A DNA stretch of 64,000 nucleotides from Prinia subflava (taxonomy: Eukaryota > Chordata > Aves > Passeriformes > Cisticolidae): positions 20,880,162 to 20,944,161 of the forward strand of contig NC_086283.1 of the NCBI RefSeq assembly GCF_021018805.1, written 5' to 3'. Within the stretch, counting starts at the first letter, position 1. The number at the start of each line of letters is the position of its first letter. A program made the position numbers and the translations under genes. The notes under the pieces are model-generated. The model was not told the DNA's origin, did no database searches, and worked only from the letters and a program-made list of their open reading frames with translations. Positions 48,654-60,200 of the stretch are shown here, piece by piece.

Positions 48654-51600
48654 GTTTTTCACAACTAATGCAGTTTTCCTCTTCTGAACTTCAGCAATTA
48701 CCCAGTTGAATTAACTTTGAAAATATGGTATTCAAACTATGAAATACTTAAATTCAGCTAAGATGTAGCCAGATAATTTTGCGCCAGTAACATTCATTGA
48801 AAACGATAAGAAAATGTGTTTCTATAGGCAGACACACCCAACCTAACCAGTTTCAAATTTGTACACACTTGCATTAGCAAATTGAAGCTTGCTTTGCTCA
48901 AATGAAGCATGAGTCACAAAGATATCAAAGAACATAACATCCAAAATTCCACCTGAAGAGTAACACATAATTAAAAAATTGGTTGACTTGAAGGAGCAGC
49001 CATGCTCATAAGAAGAATTCTCTTCAATGACCTTGTCTCCATCTAAATGGGCCTTCACACAAAGGGCCAGCGCTTGCTGTCCCTGTCCCTGGGAGCTACA
49101 TGAGCACACCAGCACAATTATTCCAAGAAGTCAGGATAGCTTTTTGGCACTGCTGAGCTGCTGGGGTATAGGAAGGTGGGAGGTGGCATTTGTGCTTGGT
49201 TCTGGTCTTTGCAGCGCTTCTATCAACTCTACGACTCTAAGTAGACCAGGAGGACACGGCATTTGTGTTCCTGGTGTAAAATCTAATCAGAAACAGTTTC
49301 CCGTCTTCACTGGATCAGTGAAATTCTGTTGCCACTGTAAAGGAGAAGGGAAAAATTCTTCATTTATATTTTTCTGAGGGTAGTAATTGCAGCAAGTCCA
49401 GGGCATTTACTCCGTGTTTACTGCCCTGTGATTGAGGTCACAGTGTGTCTCCCTGGATCTGAGAACTCTCATCCTCTCATTAGAGGATCATGCTCCAGAG
49501 GTTGTAAGGGGGAGAAAGGAATATTGCAGAAAATAATTTGCCCAATCTATTTTATAAATCCATATTCACACATCCGTACATTCATATTTAGGCATTTACA
49601 CATCATAGCAAAAGGGACATCAAAAGACCCCCAGCTGAAGCCATTGGGATGAGCTGGATCAGCTTTGCCTGGAGCCTCTGACGTGAGAAGGGACTGTTTA
49701 CTACAAGGACTTGGAATTCTGCAGCACAGTGCAGGCAAGAGGTAGAGAATGGTTTACCTTGGATAACCTAAAATTCATAACAGAACCAGAGAGAAAAAAA
49801 GCCTGATCACATATAAACACATTTTCCTATCAGCTGAGAATCTTCACTGTCGTACCATGATGGGTCTGGCACACTCACATAGTGGTTTTGTGTAGGAATG
49901 GCTTATAATAATTTATATATTGAGGTGTTAATAATGTTTAGAATAAACCCAGATGTATTAAACATACATCTGTATTAACCATGTTTGTAAACAGAAAATC
50001 CTGCCGTTAAGAGATAATTGGGTGTATTTGTAATTAAGTAACATTCTCTAGTGGAAATGACATGCATTATACTTCCTATATTGATTCAAATGTCATTAAT
50101 ATTACATACAAGACAGGCTTCCTTCAAAGAAATACCAGGCAGCTGTAGAAAACCTAAATTAAAAAAAAAAAAAAGAGGAAAAGACGTCTACAGTGGATCT
50201 ACTTTCCTGACTAAAACATTGTGTAGCTTTGTGTACCTGCAGGGAGTTGGAAAGCAAGAGCTGGAGCTGCAAGAGCTCAGAACTGAGGTATTAAAGTGCA
50301 ATTCTTTGGGAATTTCCCTGTAGCAGGTTAAATGTCAGACATGTCTGTAATGCCCTTTTAATCCCAGTGACCTCAGGAAGGTCTTCACTTCTTTACTTCC
50401 TCCTTCTTCCACTATGACTGATGTTCCAGTGGGTGGTAACTTCTTATATAATCTTTAATAATATCATGATGCAATAGAAAACACAAAACATGATGGAAAC
50501 TCCAGACCAAAATACAGTGTAATTATTTCTTGCACTCAGTTGTAAATATAGAGCAACGTTAAACCAACAAAATAATGTTTAATTCACATGTAAAAAACTA
50601 TTGTTGGAGTACCAATTGGGAATTGTCAGATATGAGTAGGCAGAAGTTTTTCCCCACATGTGCAGGAATGCCCTTGTTGAGTTGATAAGGCAGATTGTGC
50701 AATTTTCCTATCAAATTTTGTAAGATTGCTGCTGCAAGATTTCTGCCATCTGCACCTCATTTCAGTGAGACCGGCTGTGCTGGTGGTCCTTTGGCCACAT
50801 CCATTTCCTAGCTGCAAATTTCATCTTTTAGGCTTGGATTTCACTCAAAATTTGTAAAGAAAGCAAAAATACAAAATGGAAATTGCACCACCAGACCCTG
50901 CCCTGCCTGTCCCTCTGCACTTTGGATGCAGTGATTTCCATGTCATCTTCTCCCTCTGCTAATGGGAATGAATATCCAAAAATACCATCAGGACCCCTTT
51001 TATCTGAGTTGTGGTGGTGTACAGAGAGCAACAGGTTAGGCAATGGCATGTAAGCAAAAGATTAGATAGTATTGAAGCAAGGTTTTATAAACCTGTCTCT
51101 GACATCACAGATGAAAGAGGTATTTAATAGCTGGGACTAAAAGTATTTTTAAGTATTAAGGTGGTTTAAAAAGTCTTCTTGATAACTTGCTGCCTTGAGT
51201 CAGAATGAATGAACAGAAATTTACTGCCATGTATTTACAACTTTTATTGAGAAAATATTTGCTTAGATGGTTCATGTCAGAAAAATATAAAATACTGGGT
51301 ATGAAAAGGTATTAAGGCCTGTATGCGGACTACATCAGAATAATTCAAATAATTAAACCTTGCAGCTCCACTCTTCTGTTTAACTAAAATGTTATTTCTA
51401 TAAAGATTTTTCTCACTACAGGTACTAAGACTGTGCTAATTATTTATTTTGACACTGTATTTAGATCAAGACCTGTAATAATCTGTTGTTTGCTAGGATT
51501 ATAACCAGGTTTTACAGTTTATTTTTGTGTACACAAGCTTAGCTCCATGAAGCTCTGTTGGCAGGTGAGGACCATGGTTGTTCCCACATCTTCTTTGTGG

Positions 51601-52901
51601 TTTTTGACAAGTATTTTCAAAACCAAAGGCCTGACATTAACTAATCTTAGCCTAATCTTCGGCCTGGTGCCTGGACATCCCCATTGCTTTGGGGAGAATT
51701 GGTAGTTTTGAATGTCCTTTAACTGGTTTGGAATGTTCTATATTGGAGTATTACATATTGGCCGTCTCAAAAATGCAACCTGCATTCTTTTAGCTTCTCT
51801 GGCATAAGCTGCTGCAGAAAGGGAATTTATCAGATGGAATACTTAATCCAGGGACTGGTTCATGTGTTTGATAATGCAGCTTGTTCTGCAGTGGCTGTGG
51901 ACAGGTTGCAGCTTGCCTGTAATTATAGATCATATAAACACATTACAGCAGGAGTTTCTATAGGCACAGTTCCAGGAACAATCTGGGCTTGTTCTAAATA
52001 ACAAATATAGCACCAGTGCAAAGTGTGGGAATGGGCACACAACATCCAGTAAAAATGCTCCTGCTGGTAGGACTCCCATTTGGCTGCTATATACATGGGA
52101 ACACAAGAAAAAATCAGTTAATTGGGGAGCCTTAGGAAGCGGTTGGAAGTAACTGTTTTGCCAAATTAGTAGTCTTGATGATAAGGCCACGTTCACAAGA
52201 AAATTCCTTACTGTCACTGTTTGGCATGAATATGTGATTTAAAGGGAGGTTAATTGGCTGTTCTTTAAAATAATTGAAAATGCATCCTTTTTTTGTGAAG
52301 GCTCCTCCTTGCTACCAGGCAGTGTTCCTGAGGGGATGTGTCAGGGAAGGGATGGAATGTTTGCAGAACATGCAGGAGCATTTTTGAGTGGTTACATGGA
52401 CCAAGCTGGGAGACACCTGTGGCTCCTCGTGACTGCATTCCTTCGCTTTATCCTGAGAGGGAATTTTCTCCCTGCCAGGGTGGTTCCAGGAATCCAGGCA
52501 CTGGCTGATATTGTATCCCTGCATTCAAAACTGATGATTCCTTCTAATTCTCCTTCTCCACTCCTGCTTTTATCCTTATGAAATGTGGCTGGAACATAAC
52601 GGGCACCTTCCTTTTCCAAGAACTCTTCGTAATAGCCCAGGAAGGTTTCCCTAACCAGCAACAAGGATTTCACTGGTGGTTTTGGAGCTTGTTGGAAGTG
52701 GCTCGCTCAAAACCAAACAGGCAAAACCTCACAACAAAAGAAATCTGCTTCAAATAACCAGCTGTAAGAATTGCCTAAGCTGTAAGAACTGGGAATGCAC
52801 AAGGAAAAGGTATGCAACCTACAGGAGGAACTGAGGTCAATGGACCTTTATTTTTCACCCTAAATATTTTAAAACATGCATTTTTTTAATTTAGATTTTA
52901 T

Positions 52902-52987
52902 TTGGGTTTTTGTTGTTGTTGTTGGTTGGTTGGTTTGGGGTTTTTTTTCTTGGTTTTGTGAGGGTTTTGGTGGGGGTTTTTTTTTCC
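52902..52987. repeat. G/T-rich low-complexity tract with G-quadruplex-like motif
   Basis: Contains (gtt)n followed by GG-TT-GG-TT-GG-TTT-GGGG (52924-52940), four G-runs with short loops that could form a two-layer quadruplex on the + strand. It then runs into long T runs with GGG and GGGGG. Confidence 0.85.
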
Positions 52988-54555
52988 ACATTTCTGTCAT
53001 ATTTTCACTGTTTTCATATTTTCTCCAAAGGTTTGGAGGATAAGGTTTAAAACACCCGTTTATTGAAGGACAGTTTATGTATTTCTGTGCTACAGAAGAT
53101 AGAAATGGATATATCCGATCCAGTTTCTTATGTGGGAAAGGAAAGTGGTGTAAAAATCAGAGAATAAAAGTCAAGAATCTTATTTGGGGCCTGCAGCTGC
53201 AATATCATTCATGTCCCATGATGAATCATTTGCCATCCCTTTACTTGGCCTGCCTCCTGTAATATGGTGCAAAATGACAGTTATTCATGAACGTGTCCCG
53301 ACTAAAAACAAGAAAAAACCCCAAACTATTTCACATCTTTATAGGGATAAATAGGTCCAATACAATGGCAGAGGGCAGCTGTTGTTTCTTTGGGTGAGTA
53401 GGAACCGTGGGATTCTTTGCAAAAACTCTCATTAAAGAATGAAATTTATCAGGATACATTCCAAGAAAATATTTTGGACAGTACTGGCACTCTGGAATGA
53501 CTTGTCTGGAAGAACTTTTAGAGATACTGGGCATGGGATCTCAGCTCGTTCTCATAATAACTTTGGTGATGATGCTTATCATTCTTATTCCTATTATTAT
53601 TTTTATGAAGCTGATTAAATGTCATAACACTTGGCAATTAATGTCCTATTTAATTACAATAGAAGGACAGCTGTGAGGTGTAGTGATGACTGGCCTTTAT
53701 TTCACTGCCTTTGAAGTTTAACTCCACCCTACAAAGCACCTTATTCCTGAATTATACCCATAATTCTCTCTCTAAAATGCTTGCACAAGACTGATGTTTG
53801 TTGCCATCGACTCAAAACAGCACCAAGGTAACAAATCAAAATTTTCTGAGTCTGAGCCACTGTGAAGTTGCCTTGTCACTTATCTTTCCCAATGCACTGG
53901 GCTAAGATGATTCTGAAATGCATCTCTGCTCTAGTCTAGAAAGAAAGTTGAAAGCTTGGTCCATTCTGTTGTTCTAGTGTTATCAGAATTTAAACATCTG
54001 AATTATTAAACTAAATTGCATACAAATATTTAATTACAAGTAGATAGATCACTTATCAGAAATATTATTTTATTTTGTAAATGTTCTATACTTTCCACTA
54101 TAAATACCTTTCAGGTAATTTCTGTCAGCTCACTCACTTTTCCTTTGCATTGTATTCTGTTCTGTCATTGGCTTAATGAGTAGTGACAAAGCTACTCCAA
54201 ATTCAAGGTTTCAAATGTTGTTCATACTTTAAGAATCCCAGAACCAGGCAACTTCTAGAAGTTATAATACAAAATCAATCTCAGTGAGAGAAGTAAGGTA
54301 CTGAACATAAATATTAATTAATAATTGGGAAAATTTAGGAAAAAAGTTGAAGATTCTCAACACTATATTTTATTGTCTGTCAACAAACACTACCTAGAGT
54401 AAAATCTGCCACAGTACAATAATGCTGTGGGTTTGAATTACAGTCTAAGATTCTTACACACGCAGATTTGAGATAATCAGCTCTGGGTCCTGCAACAAAA
54501 TTCTTCTTGAAACAATTATAAAAGTGATTATGATAGCCTAAGGGTCATTAGTTTG

Positions 54556-54719
54556 CAGAGAAGCTGTGGCTGCACCTGGATCTCTCGAAGTGTCCAAAGC
54601 CAGGCTGGATGAAGCTTGGAGCATCCTGGGATAGTGGAAGATGTCCATGCCCATGGCAGGGGTGGAATGGGATGAGATTTAGGGTTTCTTCCAACCCAAA
54701 CCATTCTGGGATTCTGTGA
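54556..54719 (+). mobile_element. CR1 LINE 3'-end fragment
   Basis: In sense orientation this reads cagagaagctgtggctg, then ccaggctggatgaagcttgg, then the cccatggcaggggtgg block and ttccaacccaaaccattct, ending attctgtga. That is the typical CR1 3' terminus. About 165 bp of a 5'-truncated copy, lying in the putative intron between exons A and B. Confidence 0.92.
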
Positions 54720-56930
54720 AGGTTTTGAATCCTAAATTTGAAGTGTCCCACTCTTTCCCATTTGGCAGACTGAAGCTGAGTAAAGCACTCTGCTTTAGTG
54801 CTGTGATGAGGCTCCTGCTGGTTCCTGATTTAACATTCCCAGGAAGGTCTGTCCTCCAGGAAGGGAACATCCAGGGAACCAGATCACCTGGCCCCGCAAT
54901 CAGCTCTCAAATACCCTGCCTGGCCTAAGGGCACTTTGTAACTCCTTGGCCAAGCCCAAACACCTTCCAGGCTAAGTGAAGAGATTTGGGTATTCTTTGG
55001 AGTAGTTTTGCAACCCCTGACTAATTCTAACTGTATGTGTTTGGTTTGCCCAGAGAGTGAGAGCCTGCCAAGGGAGCTGATTTCTCCTTCTGTCAGATAT
55101 TTCCACAGAGTCTCTTTTGGTTTGAGTTCTTTCAGTGAAAATGTCTTTGGGATTATTAAATGTGATATCTTACAGTCTTTAACCTGTGAGAGGAAATAGC
55201 ATTTTCCCCCTGTTCACCACAAGCAGCTCTAGCAATAATGGTCTGGAGAGGCAGCAAGGGAAATTTAAAGACAATCTTAAGGAAACTGATGACAACAATT
55301 AAGCCATGGAGTGGATTGCCTACAGAGGTTCTGCTCTTGCTAGAAATGGACTGATAAACTTGAACATGCATTTAGGTGTAGCTGATCCCTCAAGATCCTT
55401 CCACCTTGCATTGTGAATGAATCAGGAACAGAAATGAAGCGTGCCTCATTCCTTTTCCACCTCAGAGATTCCTTTCCTTTCCTTGTCAAGGCAGGAGTTA
55501 TGACCTTGACTTGCTTTAACTCTCTTGGTTTATTGGCTTATTACAGTTCAGTTTGTGTGGCTCGGAGAGGCAGATTTAGCAATTATACATGGCAGAGATT
55601 GTTGTGGGGCCTTGTAGATCTTTCCTTCACTTTTTCCCAAGACTGACAAAGAATCTTTACAATAAAAATGAAATTATAGCAGTCATTCTTACAGGCTTGA
55701 GCTGTCACATTCATAAAAATACACCAACAAGTAAGTCCACATGGAAATGTTATAGGACAGGGAAGATATCAGGATGTTGGGGGAGGAAGAAAAACCCCCA
55801 AATTGTTGCCTCTAATACTGCATTTTCCTTTGAAATAACTGTCATAGGCAAATTCAGAGTTTGTAATTTCAACTCAGAAATTCTAATCGATGAAGCCAGG
55901 ACAGTTTTCCCAAGTGGAAAGGTGTTTAACGCCCTGGGATGGGAAATGATGGTTAAGCTCATTTGACAGAGAGCTCTCTTCTGTTCAAATCCCAGAATGA
56001 AATTCTTTGCATGTGTTTATGCATTCGGTGAAATCAGAGGTCTTTGTACTGTGTTTACTGAACAGCTTTTATGAGATATAAATACCAGCACATTCTGGTG
56101 GGTTTCTAACAAACAGAATGGTCTGCTCAGTCCCAATATGGTCCTGTGTTAGAGCAGATTGGATGGTACCCTTCGAAGATGGGAAATGCATTTAAATTCC
56201 ATCCAATGGCATGTATGGCTTATAAATTTAGAGAGGCTGTGGGTGTAGAGAAGCTGATTGTACAGCATTATTCATTACGTGCCTTATATCAAGTTTTGGC
56301 TCCTATTCTGTTCAATGACTGCACATTAGCATTCTTCTTGATCTTTGGTGCGTGACGCTTCCTGCAGAACTGGTTTGAACCTGTCCTCCTGCTTGAAGAA
56401 TATTCTTTCTTCTGCTCCTGTCATTAGAAAAACTTATTATTGATAGTTGATGATTTTCCAGAACTCTTCCCAGTTCCTAAAGCTACAGGCTGGATACTCA
56501 CAGCCCAGCAATGTCTCTGGAACAGCACTGATGGGGGGGATGGATGAGGGGCTGCTGGATCATCTAGGAAAGGCTCCTGGTGTCACCTTCTGCTTTGGCC
56601 ACAGGTAGAAGGTTCTCACATGTCTTTTTGATTGATCACTTGGGTTGGCAGCTGACTTGCAATTAAAATAATGAGGCAATTATTGAGTTCTGGGAGTGAT
56701 AGTCTAAAATGCACTGACCACAGAATTAGTAGCTTGTGAAGAACAGGGTTCCTTCTCTTAACTCTCACCGTCTGTAAAGCACATGCCTCTTCCTATTACC
56801 CTGAGTTTATTTTAGCCCTGTACTCTGTGGTGTAAAATGCTGCCATCCTGCTTTGTGGATAATCTTCCTTAGAGACAGAGAAATTGAGTGCAGGGAACAG
56901 GGCAACATATTTTCTGATATATTTATATGG

Positions 56931-56960
56931 TGGTTTATTTATTTGTTTGTTTGTTTATTA
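56931..56960. repeat. (TTTA/TTTG)n short tetranucleotide repeat
   Basis: tttatttatttgtttgtttg-type run of about 25 bp, roughly 190 bp upstream of exon B. Confidence 0.9.
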
Positions 56961-57144
56961 CCACAAGATTTTTACCAGTAGCTTTAAGAGCTGATAAGTG
57001 AATTTGTGCCAGGTATGTCAAAGACTATCCTCAAGGGCAGGCCTAGAGTCTGAAACATGCTACCTCTAATTTTTCCTTCTGGTTTTAATCTAGGAAAAAC
57101 AAATCTAAAATTTGTATCTTAAAATAATACATCTTGTTTTTCAG

Positions 57145-57229
57145 ACACTATGAAAGCATGGAAGAGCAATACCTCCCTTGCAAAGGAAGTAAAAAAGTTT
57201 CTAGTTGATTATCTACAGCTATGTCTCAG
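57145..57229 (+). CDS. Unidentified gene, coding exon B
   Basis: The acceptor catcttgtttttcag ends at 57144 and the donor CTCAG|GTAAGG (57230) is near consensus. The exon starts with two bases (AC) that complete a codon with the G left by exon A, giving Asp. It then reads TMKAWKSNTSLAKEVKKFLV followed by DYLQLCL and ends with AG. The phase match with exon A, both good splice sites and a full-length open frame support a real exon of the same gene. From the candidate ATG the joined product is about 60 residues, rich in Leu and Lys and probably alpha-helical. No family was recognised. Confidence 0.6.
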
Positions 57230-60200
57230 GTAAGGACCATTCTCTCTTCCAGATATTCCCGAATATCTCACGTTGGCTTTAAGATTTTATGTAAAAAGGG
57301 CAGTCTTAAAACAGCCTCCTTTAGCTACAAATTTTTAAGCCTCTCTTAATCTGTCTTAAAGCCTGAAGGTGTTTACGGCTGAGGATCCCACTTGTTCCCT
57401 GGTCCAACAGCAGCACAGAGTAGGGAAGCGGGTGTTGATGAATACTCCGAGATGTTTCTCTGGTTTGTGAGGGTCAGGGACTGAAGTGACTCCGTACCAG
57501 TGCAGACACTGCCGCAAATTTCAGCTGCCTTCAGAGCCATGCACAGGTTTGGGGACACCTCCTCACCTCTTTCAGCACTGCTGCAAACAACAGGATGTGT
57601 GACCCAGAGAACAAGGGTCTAACATCTTAAGAGAGGCAGCTTAACTCCTGATTAATAACAAAATAATTTATCTCAAGATAAATTGAGATGAAAAATGTGT
57701 CTTTCTGAACACCAAAGTGTGCTTGAGGCTGAATGTAGCTGACACTTCACCAACAAGCTCCAGAAGGTGCTGCTACCTGAACAGTTTGTAGGAAGGGTTT
57801 TTGTTTTTCCATTGTTTCAAAAGAACAAGGACAAAAGAAACTGAGTGTTAAAGCAGATTCTTTAGAACTGAACTAATGCAGCAATAGCACATCAGACAGA
57901 GAGAGGCTTGTTTAATGTCTCAGTGGTGGTGCGCTGCCTTTTTAGCCTGTGTATGCCTGACAAATTATGCAAGTGAAAACTTTTCTTGGCAAATATAATA
58001 ATGCACAAACAGTAAAAGAATCATAAATATGGTAACAATAGTAAAAGAACAATTATGTGTGAACCAAACAGCAGAAAGCAGAGCAGGAAAGCTGAAGTAC
58101 TACTAGTGTGTGAACAAGTTAATGTAGAAAACACAATGTGATGGCATCTTAGTGAAATGGAAAAATGTTGAAGGAAAAAGAAATGACATAAACATAAAAG
58201 CACCAGCTAATGCAGATTGCAATCACACAAGGAATGTTGGTACTGTGCACATGTGGGCTCACATACCCGGGTTACATCATCAGCAGTCCCACAACAGGGA
58301 GCCCCTTCCAAGTGCTGCTTCCTTAGATCAGCCAATACCCAGGGACGACTGGAAACCACTCACTTGCTAAGCTTCTGTAAAGGAGGAAACAGGAGGCAAT
58401 TAGTGAAAGCCACTCTTTAATCCCTCACTGCTCCATGGACTTTGTTCTCACTCTGGAGCTTTATACAGACTGTGTGAGTGTAAAGACCTACCTGGGAGGA
58501 AGGTGCAAAGGATAACCCTGTCCTCCATATCCAAAGGGTGTTTTAAAACATCATTTACAATCCAACTGCATGTGGCTGGCCAATCCAGGAGAGAATTTAC
58601 AGTAGTAGAGAAAAGAGTAATCTGATGGAGTTAAAATTATGAAGTCCTTTGAGTCAGTGGCAATAATCCCCAAAATGGTGAGTGTGTGTTACTCCACTGT
58701 GCACCAGCATGAATCCTGAAGGGTTAATCAGGGTGAGATACTGAAGAAAAAAAAAACTTGTCTCCTAAAACTTCTGTACTTCCTAAAACTGGGAGCATTT
58801 TGCTGGCTCAGGGAAGTGTCTGGTTTTGCCAGCAGCGCTTTACAGGGTTAGCTTTACTATGGTACCATTAATTCTTATATTCCACTTTGGGGGCAAAACA
58901 GTTGCTGTGCTGGCAGAGAAAAGCAAGTCAGAGACTAGACAGTGGAGCTGTGTCAGAATAAAAATTCCTTCCTCAAAAAATCCAGCAGTTGTGGGTTTAA
59001 ACTGCAACTGTTCTAATTGGGAAATTACAATAAAAATCAAAATACACATTTGACTGGAATGTTTTGACTTTGACTCTTTTCCAACTTGAAACACAAATAA
59101 AAAATAGTTATAAAATTAAGTGCAACAGCACACGCTGTCCCTATCAGCACAAGGATCTCACTTTTGGAAGAATAAGTTAGAACTTGTCAGGTGGCTTGTG
59201 GGCTTAAAAAAAAAAATCCAAACCACCAAAAATCATACAACACAATCAGGAAACCAGATACTCATCACTTTACATAAGGCTTCTATCAGAATTCTTTCTT
59301 GTGCTAAAAGGTTTTATAAGATAACGAAAACTTCTATGCTGAAATGGGAGATAAAAGCCATAAAGCCTCCCAGTAAATGGAAGTTTTCATAAACAAAACA
59401 CCAAGTCCCATTTAAAAGAACTGTTTCATGTTTATGCTGCCAAGTTGCTGATGGTGCATAAAGTTGTTCTCTTAATAATGAGCTGGGTAGAGAAACGCCC
59501 AGCATCCAAAAATGTGTTGCCTCCTCAGAGATCTGCATTTTAATCAGCTGATGAAACAGATGTGGGAGGATTGTCAGGAGCTCTGGTTCTGAAATCCCAG
59601 AGAAGCAGCTATAGATCTTATCCATTTTTATAGGAAAAAAAAAAACCCAAAAAGAATTATCAAGTTGGTTTCTTGCTTTCTACCTGTCTGGTAATAGACA
59701 AGTCAGAAATGGAAGCTTTCTCAGAAGCGGAAAGGGCTCAAAATGAACATTTTTTTTCAAAAAAAAATTCTGCACAATGTTTTACCTCAGCAAAACCAAA
59801 AGCTTGTTAAATGCAACCATAACCTGGAAACTTTTTCATGTTGTATTAGGACAAACAATGTAAACTCTGTACTCACAGAAAATTGAAATTTCAAGTCTAA
59901 ATTGTAGGAATACATCAAAACTTAGGTCACTCCAAGTGAGAAGCTACAAAAAAACCCCCGAATTTCATGACAGAAAGATATGACATATACTGTATACAGA
60001 CAAATAATATGTTGTAGAAGATAAGCTCTGTAGATCCCAACATGGTGTTTCAGTCAGCCTCTTCAGCTTCTACAACAGCAGCAGTACTAGCGTGTAGCTA
60101 AAATCTAGTAGCCACTAAAGATTGAGAAGTAGAAGCAGTAAATATCCTTATCCCAGTTTCTGTGCCCAGATTCCTCAGATATTTAGATATTTTGTTCTAG

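Larger units (their letters stand above)
48654..57144 (+). other. Putative intron of the unidentified gene
   Basis: 8.5 kb between exons A and B. It holds a G/T-rich tract with a G-quadruplex-like motif (52902-52987) and one CR1 fragment (54556-54719). No intervening exon was recognised, but one whose length is a multiple of three would fit the phases and could have been missed. Confidence 0.5.

Noticed and set aside
58210..58600. Possible second LTR or transposon (GC-richer block with a ttatac box)
   Set aside because: No TG...CA ends, target duplication or known family signature could be identified.
59314..59625. 103-codon open frame on the minus strand
   Set aside because: Partly protein-like, but no splice signals or homologous motifs were seen and it crosses A-rich simple sequence at its edges.
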